Below are positions 59,584 through 64,000 of a DNA stretch of 64,000 nucleotides, piece by piece. The DNA lies in NCBI GenBank assembly GCA_049516395.1, contig JBEKTD010000002.1, positions 248,001-312,000 on the forward strand, written 5' to 3'. The notes below the pieces were generated by a model, which was not told the origin of the DNA, made no database searches, and saw only the letters and a program-made list of their open reading frames with translations. Position 1 is the first letter of the stretch. The number at the start of each line of letters is the position of its first letter. This DNA comes from Fen-1362 sp049516395. Its GTDB lineage: Bacteria > Planctomycetota > Phycisphaerae > Sedimentisphaerales > Anaerobacaceae. A program made the position numbers and the translations under genes.

Positions 59584-60777
59584 ATGAAAAGGCGGACGAT
59601 TATCGTCGGCGTTATTATTGTGGCGGCGGTTATTGGGGTCCTTATACCCGGCCGGCACACTGATAAGCAAAAGACCAGCGGCATTTCGCAATCGGCAAAG
59701 GATTTATATTATTGCCCGATGCACCCGAACTACACTTCGGACAGACCCGGCGATTGCCCGATATGCGGCATGACGCTGGTGAAACGAGGAGTTGCTCCCC
59801 CTGCAGGGGGGGAGAAGCCGACAACAACGAGTGAAAGAAAAATACTGTATTATCGCAGTCCGATGAATCCCGCGGTAACTTCGCCCGTCCCTATGAAAGA
59901 CCAGATGGGGATGGATTATGTGCCGATATATGAAGAAGAAACGGCCCCTGCCCAAACACCCGGTGTTTACATAAGCCCTGAAAAGCAGCAGTTAATCGGC
60001 CTAAAAAAAGGCAGGGCTGAAAAGAGGAAACTGTCGGGGCAAATCCTGACGGTGGGAAGGGTTGCTTATGACCCGTCGCTGTTTACCGCGCAGCAGGAAT
60101 ACCTGCAGGCGTTCAAAAGCAGCCGGACGATACACAAAGACGAGGGTTATATAGATGAACAGTCAGGAGCTCTTATCAAATCAATGAAACAAAAGCTGCT
60201 GGCTATGGGAATGGGCGAGGAGGAAATAATCGAGCTGCAAACGCGGGGTAAGCCGCAGCAGAATCTTTATCTTCCCAACAGCGAAGACAAAAACGTCTGG
60301 GTATATGTAACCATTTATGAATACGAGGCGGAACTGGTAAAGGCGGGGACGCCCGTCGAGGTCCGGGCGATTGCATATCCGGGACAAGTGTTTGAGGGCA
60401 AGGTCATCGCCGTTACCCCTATAATCGAAACCGCGACACGGACGCTCAAGGTCAGGGCTTTGGTCGATAACCCTGAAAACAAGCTCAAACTCGAAATGTT
60501 TGTCAATGTGGTGATAAAGTATGACCTCGGCGACAAGCTTGCCGTGCCGGAGGAGGCGGTAATGCACGCGGGGACGCGCGATATTGTCTTCGTCACAGGG
60601 ACAAACGGACACTTCGTGTCGAGGGTTGTAAAGCTCGGCAATAAGGCGGGAGATTATTATGAAGTGCTGGAGGGGCTTGCGGAAAATGAGGAGGTCGTGA
60701 CATCAGGCAACTTCCTGATAGATTCGGAGAGCAAACTGAACGCAGGTTTCAACAAGGCATCGGAACCAAACAAGTGA
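59584..60777 (+). CDS. cusB: CusB-type RND efflux periplasmic adaptor with heavy-metal-binding domains
   Basis: 397 aa. N-terminal membrane anchor (RTIIVGVIIVAAVIGVLIPG), then two small metal-binding modules: YYCPMHPNYTSDRPGDCPICGM and, about 45 residues later, YYRSPMNPAVTSPVPMKDQMGMDY. The adaptor body follows (VAYDPSLFTAQQEYLQAF, WVYVTIYEYEAELVKAGTPV, PIIETATRTLKVRALVDNPE, AVPEEAVMHAGTRDIVFV). It links the inner-membrane RND pump to TolC and may deliver metal. AAGGAA upstream of the ATG, 28 bp after the YHS lipoprotein gene. Confidence 0.9.
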   Translation: MKRRTIIVGVIIVAAVIGVLIPGRHTDKQKTSGISQSAKDLYYCPMHPNYTSDRPGDCPICGMTLVKRGVAPPAGGEKPTTTSERKILYYRSPMNPAVTSPVPMKDQMGMDYVPIYEEETAPAQTPGVYISPEKQQLIGLKKGRAEKRKLSGQILTVGRVAYDPSLFTAQQEYLQAFKSSRTIHKDEGYIDEQSGALIKSMKQKLLAMGMGEEEIIELQTRGKPQQNLYLPNSEDKNVWVYVTIYEYEAELVKAGTPVEVRAIAYPGQVFEGKVIAVTPIIETATRTLKVRALVDNPENKLKLEMFVNVVIKYDLGDKLAVPEEAVMHAGTRDIVFVTGTNGHFVSRVVKLGNKAGDYYEVLEGLAENEEVVTSGNFLIDSESKLNAGFNKASEPNK

Positions 60778-60793
60778 AGGCGCTGGTACGGCA

Positions 60794-63700
60794 ATGATTA
60801 GCAGGATAATAGAATTTTCCGCTAAAAATAAGTTTGTCGTCATATTCTTCACAATAGCTGCGATAGTCGTGGCGGTCTATTGCATAAAGAATATGCCGTT
60901 GGACGCTATTCCGGATTTGTCGGATACGCAGGTGATAATCTACTCCCAGTGGGACAGGAGCCCGGATATTATTGAGCAGCAGGTTACGTATCCGATTGTT
61001 ACCGCGTTGCTCGGCACGCCGAACGTGCGGGCGATTCGAGGGTTTTCGGATTTCGGGTACTCATACGTTTACATAATCTTCAAGGACGGGACAGACATAT
61101 ACTGGGCAAGAAGCCGGGTGGTGGAATACCTGAGCAAAATCACCGCGAAACTGCCGCAGGGCGTATCGGTTGAGATTGGGCCTGACGCAACGGGGCTGGG
61201 GTGGGTTTATCAATACGCACTGGTTGATAAGACCGGCAACAACAGTTTGGCGGATTTACGGAGTTTTCAGGATTGGAATTTGCGATACTCACTGCAAATC
61301 GTGCCAGGAGTTGCGGACGTCGCGGCAGTGGGCGGTTTTCAAAAGCAATACCAGGTCAACGTCAATCCAAATGCGCTGCTGGCATACAATATTCCCCTTA
61401 CCAAAGTCGTCGAGGCGATAAGGCAAAGCAACAACGACGTGGGCGGCCGGCTGCTTGAGATGTCAGGCACGGAATATATGATTCGGGCAAAGGGGTATGT
61501 AAAATCGCCCGCGGATTTGGAAAACACGGTCATAGGGACGGATGGTTCGGGGATACCTATCTTAGTTAAGAACGTCGCTGACGTTGTAATCGGGCCTGAT
61601 ATAAGGCGCGGTGTGGCGGATTTGGACGGTGAGGGAGACACGGTTGGTGGAATCGTGATAATGAGGCAGGGCGAAAACGCCCTCAATGTTATAAATAGCG
61701 TCAAAGCCAAAATCGAGGAACTAAAGCCATCGCTGCCCAAAGGCATCGAGATAGTTACGACATACGACCGCTCGGACCTGATTAAGCGGGCAATCGATAC
61801 GCTAAAACATCAGCTCGTCGAGGAAATGATTGTCGTCAGCTTAGTGATACTGATATTTTTGTGGCACTTCCCATCGGCAATCATACCGATAGTTACGATA
61901 CCAATCGCGGTGCTGCTGTCGTTTATCCCGATGTACGGCATCAAGCTGACATCCAATATTATGTCCCTGTCTGGTATCGCGATATCAATAGGAGTGCTTG
62001 TGGATGGCGCGATAGTGGAGGTTGAGAACGCGTATAAAAAACTGCAACTGTGGGAGGCGGGTGGACGCAAAGGCGATTTTCATATTATCCGGCTCAACGC
62101 ATTGAAAGAGGTGGGGCCATCAGTATTCTTTTCGCTGCTGGTTATAGCGGTCGCGTTTTTGCCGATATTTACGTTGGTTGACCAGGAAGGCCGACTGTTC
62201 AAGCCGCTGGCATACAGCAAAAACCTCGCGATGGCAATCGCGGCGATACTGGCGATAACGCTCGACCCGGCGATACGGATGCTTTTTACGCGGATGGACT
62301 ATAAGCATTTCAAACCGGCGTGGCTCTCGAAGTTGTATAACTCAATTACTGTCGGCAAATACTATCCCGAAGAGCAGCACCCGGTGAGCAGGAGATTATT
62401 CGCGATATATGAGCCAGCGTGCAATTTCGTTCTTGAGCATCGCAAGCTCACTATCATCAGCGCGATTGTGCTGATGGCAATAACGGTTCCCGTTTATTTT
62501 CAGCTTGGGTCGGAGTTTATGCCACCTTTGAATGAGGGGACGATTTTGTATATGCCTACGACGCTGCCTGGCATATCGGTTACGGAGGCGGCGAACTTGT
62601 TGCAAATACAGGACAAAATTTTTATGTCGTTTCCTGAGGTTGAGCGGGTGTTCGGCAAGGCGGGTCGAGCCAATACGCCGACAGACCCGGCGCCTTTCTC
62701 GATGATGGAGACGACGGTTGTTCTGAAAGATAAACAGTATTGGCGGCCCGGATTAACGTGGGAAAAACTTATTGAGGAACTGAACACGAGGATGCAGATA
62801 CCGGGCGTAACCAATGCCTGGACGATGCCGATAAAGGCAAGAATCGATATGCTCTCGACCGGCATACGAACGCCGATAGGGATTAAAATTTATGGCGCGG
62901 AGCTAAGTGAGATTGAAAAAATAGGGACTCAGCTTGAGCAAATTGTCAAACCCTTGCCTGGAACGCGAAGCGTATATGCGGAACGGGTGTCGGGCGGGTA
63001 TTTTGTGGATTTCAATTTGAAACGGGAACAGTTGGCTCGATACGGATTGACGATACAGGATGCCGAGGAGATTATCACGAGCGCAATCGGCGGGGAAAAT
63101 GTTACGACGGCAATTGAAGGAACTGAACGATACGGCATAAGCGTGCGATACGCACGCGACTATCGCGATGATTTGGAAAAATTACAACGGGTGCTTGTGC
63201 CTACGGCATCTGGCGCACAAATACCGCTTGGCGAAATTGCGGAGATAAGCGTCTCGCTTGGGCCATCGATGATACGCGACGAGAACGGGATGCTGACGGG
63301 TTATGTTTACGTTGATATCGCGGGCAAAGACATCGGCAGTTACGTAGCAGCGGCGAAAAAAGCGGTGGCTGCGCAATTGCAACTGCCCGCGGGTTACGCC
63401 CTGCAATGGAGCGGGCAATTCGAGAATATGCTTCGGGTTCGCGAACGGCTAAAGGTCGTAATCCCGCTGACGCTTTTAATCATATTCATACTGCTTTACA
63501 TAAACACAAAGAACATAGTCAAGACCGGCATAGTAATGCTCGCAGTGCCTTTTTCGCTAATTGGCGCGGTATGGTTCCTTTATATACTGGGCTATAACAT
63601 TTCGATAGCGGTATGGGTGGGGATGATAGCGCTGATGGGGCTTGACGCGGAGACGGGCGTGTTTATGCTGCTGTTTTTGGATTTGTCGTATAACGATATG

Positions 63701-63988
63701 GCGGCACAGGGCAGGATGAAGACCTTCGCGGATTTGAAAGAGGCGATTATTCACGGAGCAGTCAAAAGGATTAGGCCAAAGATGATGACGGTGATGGCGA
63801 TGTTTATGGGCCTTATACCGATTATGTGGTCGATGGGAACAGGCGCGGATATGATGAAACGAATAGCCGCCCCGATGATTGGCGGCATAATTACCAGTTT
63901 CGTACTCGAATTGCTGGTTTACCCGCCTTTATACGCGATGTGGAAACAGCGAGAACTCCGTAAGACAATGCCCACAAGCAATCAATAA
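60794..63988 (+). CDS. cusA: CusA/CzcA-family heavy-metal RND efflux pump
   Basis: 1,064 aa with the 12-helix RND topology: MISRIIEFSAKNKFVVIFFT at the N terminus, VDGAIVEVENAYKKL in helix 4 (heavy-metal RND signature DGAIVEVENA), the periplasmic ELNTRMQIPGVTNAWTMPIK and GIRTPIGIKIYGAEL segments, and a C-terminal GLIPIMWSMGTGADMMKRIAAPMIGG. It exports Cu(I)/Ag(I) or divalent metals by proton antiport with CusB and TolC. It begins 16 bp after cusB and ends just inside the window. Confidence 0.95.
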   Translation: MISRIIEFSAKNKFVVIFFTIAAIVVAVYCIKNMPLDAIPDLSDTQVIIYSQWDRSPDIIEQQVTYPIVTALLGTPNVRAIRGFSDFGYSYVYIIFKDGTDIYWARSRVVEYLSKITAKLPQGVSVEIGPDATGLGWVYQYALVDKTGNNSLADLRSFQDWNLRYSLQIVPGVADVAAVGGFQKQYQVNVNPNALLAYNIPLTKVVEAIRQSNNDVGGRLLEMSGTEYMIRAKGYVKSPADLENTVIGTDGSGIPILVKNVADVVIGPDIRRGVADLDGEGDTVGGIVIMRQGENALNVINSVKAKIEELKPSLPKGIEIVTTYDRSDLIKRAIDTLKHQLVEEMIVVSLVILIFLWHFPSAIIPIVTIPIAVLLSFIPMYGIKLTSNIMSLSGIAISIGVLVDGAIVEVENAYKKLQLWEAGGRKGDFHIIRLNALKEVGPSVFFSLLVIAVAFLPIFTLVDQEGRLFKPLAYSKNLAMAIAAILAITLDPAIRMLFTRMDYKHFKPAWLSKLYNSITVGKYYPEEQHPVSRRLFAIYEPACNFVLEHRKLTIISAIVLMAITVPVYFQLGSEFMPPLNEGTILYMPTTLPGISVTEAANLLQIQDKIFMSFPEVERVFGKAGRANTPTDPAPFSMMETTVVLKDKQYWRPGLTWEKLIEELNTRMQIPGVTNAWTMPIKARIDMLSTGIRTPIGIKIYGAELSEIEKIGTQLEQIVKPLPGTRSVYAERVSGGYFVDFNLKREQLARYGLTIQDAEEIITSAIGGENVTTAIEGTERYGISVRYARDYRDDLEKLQRVLVPTASGAQIPLGEIAEISVSLGPSMIRDENGMLTGYVYVDIAGKDIGSYVAAAKKAVAAQLQLPAGYALQWSGQFENMLRVRERLKVVIPLTLLIIFILLYINTKNIVKTGIVMLAVPFSLIGAVWFLYILGYNISIAVWVGMIALMGLDAETGVFMLLFLDLSYNDMAAQGRMKTFADLKEAIIHGAVKRIRPKMMTVMAMFMGLIPIMWSMGTGADMMKRIAAPMIGGIITSFVLELLVYPPLYAMWKQRELRKTMPTSNQ

Positions 63989-64000
63989 CAAAACCTGGCT

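Overview
The window looks like a chromosomal contig from an uncultivated, Gram-negative planctomycete-type bacterium (Phycisphaerae/Sedimentisphaerales-like). This is an inference from gene content: Kdo and LPS-export genes, a tail-anchored Ser/Thr kinase, an EF-G-like paralogue, a BlaI/M56 pair with a huge sensor, RND and TolC metal efflux, a ThiD2-ThiE fusion, and spacers full of dispersed short repeats. No rRNA, tRNA or CRISPR array was seen.

Layout. 1-7.9 kb: the end of a degenerate GspE/PilB-type ATPase, a CvpA-like membrane protein, an EF-G-like GTPase, a secreted protein, an APH-like phosphotransferase and a Ser/Thr kinase. 8.1-13.7 kb: a compact operon etfB-etfA-acyl-CoA dehydrogenase-radical SAM-HAD phosphatase. 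13.7-15.2 kb: a small accessory island (DinD and a PD-(D/E)XK-like protein). 15.4-26.3 kb, minus strand: LptC-like/kdsC/kdsD, RNase G, a TIGR03936-type protein, a PTS regulatory cluster (ptsI, ptsH, ptsN, hpf), a DUF502 protein and a flippase-like membrane protein. 26.5-28.9 kb: hisI, whose 5' end is duplicated around a 1.9-kb AT-rich insert carrying two genes. 28.9-32.5 kb: an EF-hand protein behind a sigma-54-type promoter, an HNH-AP2 endonuclease gene interrupted by an amber codon, and a three-Cys-motif (DUF5131)/TcmP pair. 32.8-35.5 kb: dapA and thiD2-thiE.

36.1-44.9 kb is the most striking region. An 8,740-bp element is bounded by imperfect 5'-TGTA...TACA terminal inverted repeats and flanked by a perfect 5-bp target duplication (GTGAG). 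Recurrent subterminal AAATGGCRC-type sites are spread over about 275 bp at one end and packed within 50 bp at the other, as in phage Mu. It carries a divergent repressor with an operator palindrome, a run of small coupled ORFs, an HK97-type prohead protease, a major capsid protein, a tape-measure-like protein and accessory genes. I recognise no transposase, portal, terminase or integrase. It may be a Mu-like phage satellite, or an internally deleted Mu-like prophage.

44.9-64 kb: BlaI with a 1,544-aa M56 (BlaR1-like) fusion, the complete glycine cleavage operon gcvT-H-PA-PB, a nucleoside-hydrolase-like lipoprotein, and a metal-resistance cluster (TolC, CsoR, TolC, YHS lipoprotein, CusB, CusA).

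Two further mobile-DNA signals stand out. A 59-bp palindromic repeat occurs three times, once read in frame inside a protein-coding gene. A conserved leader of roughly 100 bp precedes two unrelated accessory genes 17 kb apart.
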